In this document: in pieces, positions 1-9,859 of the stretch | Layout of the letters: each line of letters begins with the position of its first letter | Numbering within the stretch: position 1 is the first letter of the stretch | Assembly: GCA_034440615.1 (NCBI GenBank) | Contig: JAOTOM010003697.1 | Coordinates: 62,001-126,000, forward strand | DNA: 64,000 bases | Origin: Ashinkailepas kermadecensis | Taxonomy: Eukaryota; Arthropoda; Thecostraca; Neolepadidae | Reading direction: 5' to 3' | Notes under the pieces: generated by a model | What the model was told of the DNA's origin: nothing | The model's input: the letters and a program-made list of their open reading frames with translations, nothing else | The model's database searches: none | Made by a program: the position numbers and the translations under genes

Positions 1-93
1 ACCACACCGGCGTCCGAAGTATGGACGCGTATTAAGAGGATTTCTGGGAAATTCTAGTCAGTTCCCCTGCCGGTACTCAATATTGGAGGCAAC

Positions 94-520
94 ATGATAG
101 CCGATCCAAGCGAAGTAGCCAGCCGTATTGCTGATGTTATTACAAGGCGAAGTGAAAACACCGATCCAACATTTTTACAACACCGTGCCCGTAGTCAGAG
201 GAAGATATGTTTTACCATACATGAACAACTTGCTTACAACTTGCCATTTACCCAAGCTGAACTTACCTCTGCGATCGGCGATTTGAGAATTGTGTGTGAG
301 GGACCGGATGGAGTGCACAACGAAACATCTACCAACGTCTGCAAAGCATGCTCTACTCGCCATTTACAACATAATTGCAGATGTGGGATATTTCCCACTA
401 GCCTGGCGAAAAGCAATCATCATACCACTAGTAAAGCCTGGCAAAAGTGGCGATGACCCAGCCCATTATCGTCCGATAACTCTCACATCATCATTGCGTA
501 AATTGTGGAAAGAATGGTAA
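94..520 (+). pseudogene. LINE ORF2 fragment: linker and RT finger subdomain
   Basis: Two overlapping frames (94-456 and 290-520) carry consecutive parts of one ancestral reading frame. The first gives the endonuclease-RT linker (MIADPSEVASRIADVI). The second gives the RT entry motif with LPTSAKHALLAIYNIIADVG and HYRPITLTSS. A frameshift near 300 separates them. The frame stops where the MITE is inserted at 523, and the same protein resumes after 971 with VNFRLIWYLETR. It is a broken transposon gene, not a host gene. Confidence 0.8.
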
Positions 521-522
521 AC

Positions 523-963
523 CCAGGCCTGGGCAATAGGAATCAGCTGCTGGGGTGTCGTTTAGCTACATATATGACGCATGTGGCGATTGTGATCGAT
601 ATCAGTTTTTATCTGTGCGTGCGTGAAGTTCACCAATTACATTGCAGAATTGTTGTGACAATAGAAAGAATAGCTTTCGTGAAATGCAACTCCATACAAC
701 ACAGATGTATTTATATTCACATGTCAAGTCCGTCCGACGGGAGATTGGCTGGCCTAAAGCAAACTCGCCGATTGATCGATGGGTTTCGAAGCCACTTTGG
801 CAAATCTATTTAGCTATTGCCACAAATGCTGCATTTTAATTGTTTCAATTGGTATGCGCGCATAGATAAAGTGTATCGATCACAATCGTCACACGCGTCA
901 TATATGCAGCTAAACGACACCCCAGCAGATGACGTTATTGTCCAACCTGACTCGATAGGCCTT
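523..963 (+). mobile_element. hAT-like MITE inserted in LINE ORF2
   Basis: A 441-bp insertion splits the RT reading frame. It is flanked by an 8-bp target duplication, TGGTAAAC (515-522) and GGGTAAAC (964-971), with one mismatch. Removing it plus one duplication joins ERMVN to FRLIWYLE in frame. Terminal inverted repeats include a 55-bp block (about 547-601 and 874-928), both reading inward from CTGCTGGGGTGTCG with about three mismatches. The outer ends are less alike (CCAGGCCTGGGCAAT against CAAGGCCT...TTGGACAAT). An 8-bp duplication and CAGG-type ends fit hAT. No transposase is encoded, so it is non-autonomous. Confidence 0.82.
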
Positions 964-1240
964 GGGTAAACTTTCGACTTATTTGGTACTTAGAGACTCG
1001 GAATGTCTTAACCAACGACCAATGCGACTTTCAGAAAAATCGCACCCGCAGACCATGTTTTTAAGGCTCGATGCTGAGATTCAATTGGCTTTTGCGAAAA
1101 AGAAACATTTAGGAGCAGTGTTTTTCGACATTGAAAGTGCTTTTGATACCGCCTGGAGATATGGGATCCTGCGGAAGATCCATCAGTATGGAATCCGTGG
1201 ATTTCTGAGCGTGTTTTTGAGAAGGAAAAAAACTTCATAA
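962..1240 (+). pseudogene. LINE ORF2 fragment: RT palm with motif A
   Basis: Shortly after the MITE, a frameshift near 1060 moves the coding frame. From there LRLDAEIQLAFAKKKHLGAV and FFDIESAFDTAWRYGILRKI follow, the classic RT motif A with its first catalytic Asp. The frame breaks again near 1238 before motif B. The methionine at the left end lies in a non-coding frame and is not a start. Confidence 0.8.
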
Positions 1241-1346
1241 CAGACCGACAATTTTGCGTGCTCGTGGGCGTCAGATTGGCTCCACCAGGTTGAGGGAATT
1301 AATCAAGGCAGTATCTTGAGCACTTCCCTCTTCTCGTTTATTGTAA

Positions 1347-1937
1347 ATGACATCACTTCCCTCATCAATCGGAAGATCCCTCTTCGCTGACGATTTTGTG
1401 ATCTGGTATTGCAGCTTGTCAATTCCTCTCATGGAACGACAGCCGCAGCTTACAATTTCTCGACTCGAGAAGTGGGGACATCAGAATGGTTTTAGGTTTT
1501 CCATAGCAAAAGCGACAGCAATTCATTTTTGTCGATGTCGACGCAGTTGCCCGAACATGACGCTATTGAAGCTGTACGGACAAGACTTTTCGTCAGTACA
1601 AATGGCTTGTTTTATAGGTGTGCAGTTTGACCACCGTCTTTCATACAAGGAACATATAAAAATGTTCCGAGGCAAGTGTTTTGAGGACATGACGATATTG
1701 AAGTGTGTGTCTCGTATGTCATACGGTACTGACCGAAGGACTCTGCACCTGCTATACCGTAATCTCATTCGTTCTAAGCTTGACTATGCGTGTTTTATAT
1801 ACGACGGTGCGTGTGCTACCACGAAGCGAATGCTAGATCCAGTGCACCACGCTGCGTTGATAATAATTACTGGAGCATTTCGTAGATCCCAACGGTCAGC
1901 GTACGAGCGGACGCTCACGAACCACCATTGTCCATGA
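1347..1937 (+). pseudogene. LINE ORF2 fragment: RT motif C and thumb
   Basis: The frame opens inside the sequence linking motif B to motif C. SLFADDFVIWY carries the paired catalytic aspartates. It is followed by the thumb-like region (ISRLEKWGHQNGFRFSIAKA, then FIGVQFDHRLSYKEHI) usual in I-clade ORF2. Motif B itself (GINQGSILSTSLFSF) lies just upstream in another frame at about 1290-1345. Confidence 0.82.
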
Positions 1938-2762
1938 GGCGTGAAATGCTCGGTCTCCGCTACGTCTGCAAAATACGACAGTACCCGACACACCCATCAT
2001 ACCCAGCGGCGTTCTCCCGTGACATGCATGTGGCCCTCCGTGATCATGTTGAGAGAAGAACACCTTACTGTGTGAGAATGAGAACGCTCATGAGACAAAT
2101 GAAAATTCGAATGCAAGGAATCAGGCAGTATGAGCAAACAACTACTCCCCCGTGGGAGCTGATCTCCCCCTTCGTTGACATCGCCCTCGCTACCGAGAGA
2201 AAACAAGGTATGATAAAAGAGGAGCTACTATCACGTACTTTCGAACACATTTCTTCAGCATATCATGGTTACATCGTCACATACACAAATGGCTCAAAGA
2301 CTGACACCGGCGTGGGTAGTGGTTTCGTTAGAGGATCCACCACAAGCTCCTTCACCCTGCCGCCACACGCCACGGTCTTCACTGAAGAGTTGATGGCCAT
2401 CATCAAAACCCTTGCATACATCGGGGTTGTCGACGAGATTTTACATGCTATTTTGACTGATTGTCATTGCACGAGACATTTTATCGGAACTTACTTCACT
2501 GAATCGCATGGGAAAACAAGTAACACTTTGCTGGGCTCCATCACATGTCGGAATCCGTGGTAACGAGCTGGCCGACCGGGCTGCAAGGCGTGCAGCACAA
2601 GCGCCAAGGAGTCGCGTTCTCCCACTTCTTGCCAGTGACTACAACCCAATCATCATTTATTATCAGACAGTGGCAGGGCAGATGGGACCAAGTGGAGTTC
2701 AACAAATTAAAGCAAATAAAACCACACTTAGCGCTGTGACCCTCGTCCTTCAGCCAAACTAG
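1928..2762 (+). pseudogene. LINE ORF2 fragment: RNase H domain
   Basis: Two frames (1928-2563, 2508-2762) hold the end of ORF2. The first has YTNGSKTDTGVGSGFVRGS, a glutamate in FTEELMAIIKT, and ILTDCHC, which match the ordered acidic motifs of RNase H1-like domains of I-group LINEs. The second has VTLCWAPSHVGIRGNELADR, the last motif. The first motif has Asn where the catalytic Asp is expected. A frameshift lies near 2510-2540. Confidence 0.82.
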
Positions 2763-3099
2763 AAGGGACGAGGTAACCATCTGTCGTCTCAGTATTGGTC
2801 ACACTCTAGCAACACAGATGACAGGCGGCATTTCGGATATGATGCGAATACTCTGAGACTAGTGGACTTGCTGGGAAACGATTCCCGATTGATATATAAC
2901 AGAGCAGTTTTGGGCTTCCTTGCGGAGATGCGATTTCAAGTGATATATGCACCTGCCTAGGTAATATCTTACTCCCCCAGACATTTTTTTAGAATGTGAC
3001 AATCTGACGCGTGTTTAGGCAAGTTTGTTATGGGTGCGATATAACCCACATGGGTTGACGCGCCCTGAAACCCCAATAATAATCATCATAGTACACATC

Positions 3100-4600
3100 T
3101 ATCCTGCTTTGATGGTTCACTTCTTTAGTCACATAGTCCGTCAAGTCCAGGAGTTAGCTAAGCAAGATCTCCCAGATAGAAATCCATATTGAGTATCCCT
3201 TAAAAGGTTGCACTTATCAAAATGAGTGAACATTCTCCTTGACCAGTTTTTCAAGTACCTTGCAAACTAGTGAAGCCAAACTGTAGTTTCCAACACACTT
3301 TATATTTCCGTTTTTGAAGATTGGCACTACATTTGCATTACGCCAATCTTCAGGTACTTCAGAATACTCTAGACCACCTGAAAATGATACCTGGACAACC
3401 GCTAAAACTTGAGCACATTCTACTCAGAACATAGCATATTTGTCATCAGGTCCAGTAGCTGTATTTGGTTTCATTTTCCGTAGCTGTTTTTCTACAGCTT
3501 TTGTAGTGATTGTAAGATCCTCCAACGTATCTTCTGCCATAGGTTTGAATTGAAATTTGAGTTGAAATTCATTTGAGTTCTCTTTTGTAAAAAAAACTGA
3601 TGAGAGTTGCTTGCTAAAGGACTTGCCTATATCCTAATCATCAACCACTATTTCACCATCTACCTCCAGTGCCCCTACACTACATTTTAAAATATAAAGT
3701 TGTAGAAGCTCAAGAACCTCTTAGCATAGCCTGCTGAACATCCTCGAGTTAATTCAATTTCATCTAGTCTTTTAGATGCCCTAACACACCTAACTTTATT
3801 TCTAGATATTCTATATTCTTTTTATGTTTGTCTCAGAGTTGAGATCCCTTAGTTTTTAAATGCCCACTCCTTTGACTCCAGCAAATGTTCTACTTCCTGC
3901 ATCAGACATGAAGGATGCTTAACCTTGTTGAATGTAATTTTCGTATTTGGAATGAACCTATCCTGACCTTGAATAAGTTTACCCTTTTGCACTCCACATT
4001 TCACATGCATCCAAATCTGACAACCCGGCGGCTCTAGTGAATTTCACCCAGGAAAATCCTGAGCTCATTGTAATTACCTTTAGCAAAATTTTGGAATTAT
4101 TGTCATATTGTTTCCTACATTTCCAACATATAAGGATGGGCGCTGTATGACCATCGCAGTCGATGCGCCCCTAAGCCCAAATAACCAACCAACATATAAG
4201 GAAAACCGTATCATGTTATGATCACTATTACCGAAGGTCCTCTCCTATGTTTGCATACTGCACAAACGTTTTCTCATTTGTAAGTACTAGATCTAATATT
4301 TCGTTACACCTTGTAAGTTCATCCATCATTTGAAGCATGATGTTTTCCTCAAAGCAAACCATGACACTCCTTCCTGATTTGATTATAATTTTACTTTTGT
4401 CTCTCAATCCTGCTATCTTAAAGTCCCCCAACAATAGAGTCCTACCATACGCTCTCCTACTTATCTCTTCCTGCATCACCCTGTCAGTGTTTTCACTCTG
4501 ATCTGGTGGCCTATGATATGCCCCACTCCTTATTCTTGTTCCCTTGCTCAGGATAATATATAACCATAGATATTTCACTCCTCCACTGCAACACTATCCT
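3100..4600 (-). mobile_element. CR1-like LINE remnant, endonuclease to RT
   Basis: Read on the minus strand, 4578-4228 gives an endonuclease segment (GAYHRPPDQSENTD, RTLLLGDFKIAG, CNEILDLVLTNEKTFVQYA), matching the family pattern YRPPD...LLGDFN...LDLVLTN. Further along the minus strand, about 3500-3230 encodes an RT entry segment (EDWRNANVVPIFKNGN, CVGNYSLASLVCKVLEKLV). The stretch at 3110-3215 is closely similar to 34236-34370, so both loci hold the same family. Many stops and frameshifts are present. A 53-bp tail-type insertion sits inside at 4137-4189. Confidence 0.75.
4137..4189 (+). mobile_element. 53-bp tail-only retroinsertion
   Basis: The body reads TGGGCGCTGTATGACCATCG then CAGTCGATGCGCCCCTAAGC and ends in CCAAATAACCAAC. 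It is flanked by a perfect 13-bp duplication, CAACATATAAGGA, at 4124-4136 and 4190-4202. It is almost nothing but the 3' module shared by the SINEs and the I/Nimb LINE here, so it looks like an extremely 5'-truncated target-primed insertion. Confidence 0.8.
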
Positions 4601-4659
4601 CTGCAGCATAATATTTCATAGCTTTCCTCGCATACAAAAGTGAGCCACCTCCTATTCTT

Positions 4660-4895
4660 GACTTCCTTCCTCCCCCCCCCCCGCCGAGGCACCACCTTTC
4701 CGTGGTGGGCGTGGGGGGATTGAGTTCCCCAAGGACCCGGAATCCCAGTCCACCGGTGAGTCGGCGAGGGGCCGGACTGGGGGGGGGCCCTCACTCGTCC
4801 TTCCATCCATACGCTCCCATTCCAATGTCCAACCCATCTCAACATCCATGTCCGCGCCCTTAAGCCCAATCAATCAATCAATCAATCACTTGGCC
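4660..4895 (+). mobile_element. Probable retroelement 3' end with (CAAT)n tail
   Basis: After a C-rich tract (4673-4683), the sequence ends with CCGCGCCCTTAAGCCCAATC followed by CAAT repeats (about 4854-4886). The end resembles the GCGCCCCTAAGCCCAAATAA tail at 4160-4185. No reading frame is recognised. It may be the 3' end of another LINE copy or of a SINE. Confidence 0.4.
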
Positions 4896-5389
4896 CTGCA
4901 ACATCAACTCTCCCTACTATGAGCAGGTAGGGCAACTTCCCCGGTCCTGCCCACCAGCTCAGTTTTATCGGGGTAGCCGCACCCCCTCGGCCCGTCCCCC
5001 GGGGTTGATGGAGTCCTGGAGGCTGAGGTCCCCCGTCGCACGGTGCTTGTTGTGACGGGGAACCAACACGCCTCTCTGGTCCTGATATCCTGGAGGGGCG
5101 GGCGGGCGGACCCGTAGGGTCCCATATGGGCCAAGCGACTTGTCGCCCCAGGCCCACGGTCTGGGCACTGGCCCAGTGCCTGCTGGCCTGGCCGGCAGGG
5201 GTCAAGGGGTAGGCGGCGCTGGATCCCGGTCGGGGTGGTGAGTTTCTCTCTCCCGGCCGGGTGATGGCGTCGCCTGCCCCGTATAGCTCCTCGGGCGCCT
5301 GGCGTCCTCCCGTCCGCGGGACTCAGGCGTCCCCCCAGTAGGGCCCCAGTGTGGTGGGACGTCCGGGGAGCTGAAACCAAGCACACTAC

Positions 5390-7106
5390 ATGGATTCGCT
5401 CAATACCAAAACTCATCCTGGACCCCAAGGGGACCAGAACACCGACGTACCCAGTGGAAGTCGCACCACCAACCCGACACCGGCAGAGGCATATCGCCAT
5501 GCCTGTTCTCCGCGCAATCCACCTAGCAGAGACCGGTATCTTAGTCGCACGAGTATCACGTCGACGTCAAGGAAGTCTATACCACGCATTTTAATATTTA
5601 AATCCATGGACCAAGAAAAGACACCATCATCTCTCTCGCCCTTCCAGCGTAAGAGAGGATGTGACCGGCTCGGGACTGTTACTCGCTGTGACAAATTACG
5701 TGACGAAGGGATGGAGGTGGAGTTTAGATATGAAGAGGACGCAAGGAGGGCTTTAGGTATAGACAAGTTTGTGTATAGTATACGAACCCCAAACGGCACT
5801 AGAGATATCGCCATTCCAATAAAAGTGGAACACACAGTACGAAGAACTTTTGCAAATGGTAACTGTTATGATCTTAGGGAAGTCTCTGTAGGCCGAGATA
5901 GTAGATGGATTGACGGAATACGGAGTGCTAGAAGCGCAGAGAATGAAGGTGCGAAGGGGAAAGGAACTTCATCCGACTAACAACATCATCCTCACTTTCA
6001 GCTCCACTGACCTGCCATCAGCAGTGTAAATAGGCTACATACGAGTAAAGGTGCGAGTCTTCGTTCCGAATCCTATGAGGTGTTTCCGATGCCAGCGGTA
6101 TGGCCATACAACTCGATACTGCCGCGGGCGCCCTGCGTGTGGAAAATGCGGCTCAGCAGATCACATTCTTGAGAAGTGCGAATCTGAGAATTTGTGGTGT
6201 GTGAACTGTGGTTGGGCACAAGTGCCACACACAACCTCTGACCGATCATGCCCAGCGTATATAAAGGAAAAAGAGATACTGTCATTGAAAAGTACGAGAA
6301 ATCTGTCCTTTCGGCAAGCACGTGAGGCATACGAGGAAAACCATCCGAAGTTGTCTTACGCCGATATGACTCGCAGTACCCTGTCAAATTTCGCACAACA
6401 GCAGCCCGCCAGCGCACACAACTGCTTGCCCAACTAAACACTTCGTTGCGTTCGTTTGGTTTCGCGTGCACACCCCCTTCCACGGGGTCGGGGACACCTG
6501 AGGTGCCACCCACAGCCCGATCATCTAGGCCGGAACAGGCCAAAGCAACACCACCCATAGCACCCCGACGGCCTTCTGAGGAAGTCTCTGTGACTGAGGC
6601 ACAAATGGAAGGAGGGAATTGGACTGTGGTACAGCGTGTCAAAAAAACGCCAAACCCCTGAACACCCCATCCACCACACCCCCTACTTTCACATCCAAAG
6701 TAACCCATTCCACCCCCTCATCACCACAATCGATCCCTCACCCTCCTCCTCCCCCTCCAACGGTTTATCATCACGACGCATCCCCGTCACGCCTCCATCA
6801 GTGGCACGAAACCAGACGGCCAGTGTTCGCCAAGCAGCCCCGGACCTGGGACCGATGGGGCGCGCGAGCCGCAACACGTCTCCGAGCGTACGGCCGAGAG
6901 CCCATATCCCCCAGGTAGCCACTCAGCCCACAACGGCACCTGCAGTTTCCTCAGCTGCGGCTGAGACATTTCACACCCCACCACCCATCCCGCCGCGTGG
7001 GAGCGATACCCTGACATCCCCATCCACGACAAGAGGCAGGAAACGAGCTCCACCTTGGCAGGTGTCCCCGACCGATGGAGCAGGCCCTAGGGGAAGGTCA
7101 CAGTGA
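5390..7106 (+). pseudogene. LINE ORF1 (gag-like, zinc-knuckle), broken
   Basis: From 5390 the frame encodes MDSLNTKTHPGPQGDQ and later FQRKRGCDRLGTVTRCDKLR and FVYSIRTPNGTRDIAIP, a conserved N-terminal gag pattern. A frameshift near 5920 and an in-frame TAA at 6027-6029 interrupt it. The frame at 6051-6437 then has the zinc-knuckle region: CFRCQRYGHTTRYC, CGKCGSADHILEKC and a third Cys/His set (CVNCG...HTTSDRSC). A Pro/Ser-rich C-terminus follows in shifted frames (6446-6661, 6636-7106), ending GPRGRSQ. It would bind element RNA; this copy cannot make a full protein. Confidence 0.82.
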
Positions 7107-7178
7107 CCCACTCAATGACCACTGAGTGAGTCACTGCACCGTCTTAACTTGTTTTAACTGGATCCTTTTACGTCCATC

Positions 7179-7390
7179 TTGCAGTGGAATTGCCAGGGTC
7201 TGAGGGCCTCTGTCTTTGATCTCGTGAACGTTTTAAATCGGCACAATCCTGCAGCTATCTGTATCCAAGAGATAAAGCTAGCACCGGAGGACACAGTGAA
7301 ACTCAAGTGCTACACTGTGTTCCGTAAGGATGTACACTCTGCAGACATTTCGCATGGAGGCGTGCTACTTGCCGTCCACCACACAGTATA
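7179..7390 (+). pseudogene. LINE ORF2 start: APE-type endonuclease N-terminus
   Basis: The frame reads MQWNCQGLRASVFDLVNVLN, AAICIQEIKLAPEDTVKL and GGVLLAVHHTVYV. This matches the start of APE-like endonucleases: the Asn in WNC and the Glu in QE are metal or catalytic residues. The frame then runs without a stop into the 16-bp tandem array and closes only at 7946, so any product would be a chimera of endonuclease start and repeat peptide. Confidence 0.82.
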
Positions 7391-7955
7391 CGTACAATTG
7401 CACAGACGTACATTTGAGCATACGTACATTTGCGCTCTCGTACTTTTGCGCATACGTACATTTGCGCTTGCGTACTTTTGCGCATACGCACATTTGCGCG
7501 TACGTACTTTTGCGCTTACGTACTTTTACACGTACGTACATTTGTGCTTACGTACATTTGCACATACGTACTTTTGCGCTTACGTACATTTGGGCATGCA
7601 TACTTTTGCGCTTACGAACATTTGTGCTTACGTACATTTGGCCATACGTACTTTTGCGCTTACTTACATTTGCGCTCACGTACATTTGCACTTACGTACA
7701 TTTGCACTTCCATACTTTTGCGTTCACGTACATTTGCGCATACGTACTTTGGCGCAAATGTACATTTGCGCTTACGTACTGTTACGCTTACGTACTTTTG
7801 CGCATACGTACATTTGCGCTTACGTACATTTGTGCATACGTATTTCTGCGCTTACGTACATTTGCGCATACATACAATTGCCATATGTACATCTGCGCTT
7901 CCGTACATTTGCTTACATACATCTGCCATACGTACATTTGTCCTAGAATCTGTCA
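7386..7955 (+). repeat. 16-bp minisatellite, about 35 copies
   Basis: Units alternate around TACGTACATTTGCGCT and TACGTACTTTTGCGCA, each holding the palindrome ACGTAC or GTACGT. The array starts directly after endonuclease codons of the LINE. Because the consensus has no stop in any forward frame and 16 is not a multiple of three, all three + frames stay open (7179-7946, 7330-8202, 7430-7981), giving RTFALTYICAYVHL-like peptides. These are not taken as genes. Confidence 0.92.
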
Positions 7956-8448
7956 CTACACCTCTTTCGGCTTTTTGCTAATCTACCTATTAGAACCCTG
8001 TATTCTTGTATCGTTTCCTCAGTTTTGCCTCTTACTGTGTCATTCAATCCACATGCACAATTACTGTTGCTCCATCTCTACTCCCCTGCATTACTCCTTC
8101 CGTCATATCCCCAACATCCTATACTGGGGCCCCTGGGAAGCAGGCTCTAGTGCTGCTCGAGTTCCTACTACAAAATGTACGATCAGCATACTGAACTCTT
8201 GAGTTACCTATAGCTAAAACCTCCCTCTCACTATCTTTAGCTACCTTTTGGCTCACACATCCATCCCCACTAGTATTACTCTCCCTCTCTTGCAAAACCT
8301 CAAACCTATTATGCATCTCCAGGCCAAGAGCCATTTTTCTGAAAGCTATCGTTGTGCTTCTACGCCTAATCATCATCCACTCTCCTCAACTCACCTGGGC
8401 CTCACTACTATCACCAGTATTCTTACCCTGTACCTGACTCTTGACAAG
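7956..8448. other. Non-coding, no feature recognised
   Basis: Moderately AT-rich sequence after the minisatellite, with frames that do not resemble known proteins. It may lie in the last intron of the phosphoglycerate mutase gene, whose terminal exon is at 9091. Confidence 0.4.
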
Positions 8449-8611
8449 GGGACGAGTGGTCTAGGGGTAAGATGCTCGTCTCGCAATCGAAATATTATGG
8501 GTTCGAATCTCACCTGTCGCTACTCTTTGCCCGCGACCAATCGGCGTGAGAGATTGGCGACGCTATATGACTCAACGGTCGACGTGTCGTAAAACCAATA
8601 ACCAACCAACC
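8449..8611 (+). mobile_element. SINE-A (tRNA-Val-like head), full length
   Basis: The head has a pol III box A (TGGTCTAGGGGTAAGATGC) and box B (GGTTCGAATC). In the family consensus the anticodon loop reads CTCACAA, i.e. anticodon CAC as in tRNA-Val; this copy has CGC. A body follows with CCCGCGACCAATCGGCGTGA and GGCGACGCTATATGACTCAA, ending CGTAAAACCAATAACC plus AACC repeats. A near-duplication CTCTTGAC(A/T)AG occurs on both sides (about 8438-8448 and 8616-8627). About 160 bp. Confidence 0.88.
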
Positions 8612-9090
8612 GACTCTCTTGACTAGTATTACCTATAATGGGTCCCACCATTAATCCCCCTTAGGTACTCCGCCTCCCTCGTCAACTCCTCCACTTAGTT
8701 GCTCAAATCACCGATCAGCCGCCGACACTCGCACTTCCTGCTGCTGACTCCGTCCATTTTTATTTATTTATTTGTATTTACTTACTTTTATTTACTGCAA
8801 TGAGGATTGACGAAAATCTGAGCACAAAACGGGCCCTTTTCGAAATATACCGGCCGAGCTCCAAGGATTTTGAAAAGGCTTGGGGTAGCCCGTGTACTCC
8901 TCGCAAAATCTGCTCCTGCTGGACAATTCCTGCCTACGTCCCTGCTCCAGACTGTTAAATTTAATTGTGGAACGATATAGCGGCCTACGAAATACGTGCC
9001 ATTATTCCTATCTAGGGATTTCCAGTAGCTGCATATTCGTCTATGAATGTGCATTATGCGAAACGTGTTTAACACGCTTAACATCTGCAG
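8612..9090. other. Presumed intron 3' part of the phosphoglycerate mutase gene
   Basis: No open frame of note. It ends in the splice acceptor ACATCTGCAG at 9081-9090, immediately before the conserved exon. It contains a run of TTTATTTATTTGTATT near 8760. Confidence 0.5.
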
Positions 9091-9215
9091 GTATCCCGTT
9101 CGTGTACGAGCTGGACGAGAAAATGCGTCCGATCCACAAGATGCAGTTCCTCGGCGATCCAGAGACAGTCAAGAAGGCCATGGAGGCCGTGGCCAACCAG
9201 GGCAAGTCCAAGTAG
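9091..9215 (+). CDS. Phosphoglycerate mutase (2,3-BPG-dependent type), terminal coding exon
   Basis: The 125-bp exon starts after acceptor CTGCAG (9085-9090) with two bases of a split codon, probably Gly, encodes 40 further residues and ends at TAG (9213-9215). The peptide contains [31 protein letters not shown] and ends ANQGKSK. This matches the C-terminus of animal dPGM, the glycolytic cytosolic enzyme that interconverts 3- and 2-phosphoglycerate. Family proteins have about 250 residues, so this is the last sixth; the active-site His exons are not in the window. It is open, with conserved codons and no damage, so probably a functional exon. The gene is tail to tail with Cdc25 at 12516. An isolated exon duplicate cannot be excluded. 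Confidence 0.85.
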
Positions 9216-9560
9216 ACGCGTCCCCGCTCAGGCGTAGGCGCCCGTGTGTTGTGATTGCGGAACGGACGTTTCTCGTTGTTGGCTCCCAGTTCAGGGTACG
9301 GAAAATTGTTAGTGACGTGTTTACTTTTCATCATGTCATCGTGATATTTTCGCAATTTGGAGCGATATGATGCGTTGGAATCAGTAGTCGGTTCCATAAC
9401 GTTGTCAGATTTGGATAGTTGTCGCCGCTTCGCCGACTACGCTCTGCCGGTGTGATTCCCATCTTATATCTCAGATAGTAAATGTTAAAAAAAAATGTAT
9501 CCCGAGTCATGGCCCATATGGAGGCTGGTTTAGCTGCGTGTCGAACCCAATAAATGTTTG
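9216..9560 (+). other. Probable 3' UTR of the phosphoglycerate mutase gene
   Basis: Non-coding sequence follows the stop. A candidate polyadenylation signal AATAAA lies at 9549-9554. Transcript evidence would be needed to fix the end. Confidence 0.4.
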
Positions 9561-9665
9561 GTGCTAGTTCGGATGGCGTCATTCGTGCAAGACGGGCGAG
9601 TTAGTGCCGCGAATATCACTAATCGATTCTGACTTAGAAAACTAAGGGCGTCAAACGTCGAGGAA

Positions 9666-9770
9666 AATCTCGCCTGTCGCTACTCTTCGCCCGCGACCAA
9701 TCGGCGTGAGAGATTGGCGACGCTATATGACTCAACGGTCGACGTGTCGTAAAACCAATAACCAACCAAC
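9666..9770 (+). mobile_element. SINE-A, 5'-truncated copy
   Basis: Only the body is present (CTCGCCTGTCGCTACTCTTC to CCAATAACCAACCAAC); the tRNA head is missing. A perfect 14-bp duplication, CAAACGTCGAGGAA, flanks it at 9652-9665 and 9771-9784. Truncation at the 5' end with an intact tail is the signature of target-primed reverse transcription. Confidence 0.9.
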
Positions 9771-9859
9771 CAAACGTCGAGGAATTCTGGCCGGCGCAGG
9801 ATTCGGAACCAAACTTCGTCAACATCAAATACGGTAACGTCACGGCGTAAGTGCTACCG

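Larger units (their letters stand above)
1..3095 (+). mobile_element. I/Nimb-type non-LTR retrotransposon, 3' half of ORF2 (RT + RNase H), degenerate
   Basis: The element enters the window inside ORF2, so its 5' end is not seen. Translation in shifting frames gives the RT finger region (WRKAIIIPLVKPGKSGDDPA then HYRPITLTSS, about 370-500), RT motif A (VFFDIESAFD, about 1120), a motif-B-like INQGSILSTSLFSF (about 1295-1340), motif C (SLFADDFVIWY, about 1375-1410), and an RNase H domain (TNGSKTDTGVGSGF near 2285, then WAPSHVGIRGNELADRAA near 2530-2585). RT with a 3' RNase H is typical of the I group. The RNase H catalytic Asp of the usual TDGS motif reads Asn. Frameshifts, stops and a MITE insertion make it dead. 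The 3' end is about 3030-3095, an AAACCCCAATAATAATCATC-type tail. Confidence 0.88.
4890..7390 (+). mobile_element. I/Nimb-type LINE: 5' region, ORF1 and start of ORF2
   Basis: A GC-rich leader (about 4890-5390) is followed by a gag-like ORF1 (5390-7106) and then by the first part of an ORF2 endonuclease (7179-7390). The order ORF1 with CCHC knuckles, then an APE-type endonuclease starting QWNCQGLRA, is that of I/Nimb elements. The element is cut off where a 16-bp tandem array begins at about 7390. RT and RNase H are missing here. Confidence 0.82.

Noticed and set aside
7179..8202. Long repeat-containing proteins (255-290 codons) in the 16-bp array
   Set aside because: All three frames are open only because the unit lacks stops; the only recognisable residues belong to the LINE endonuclease.
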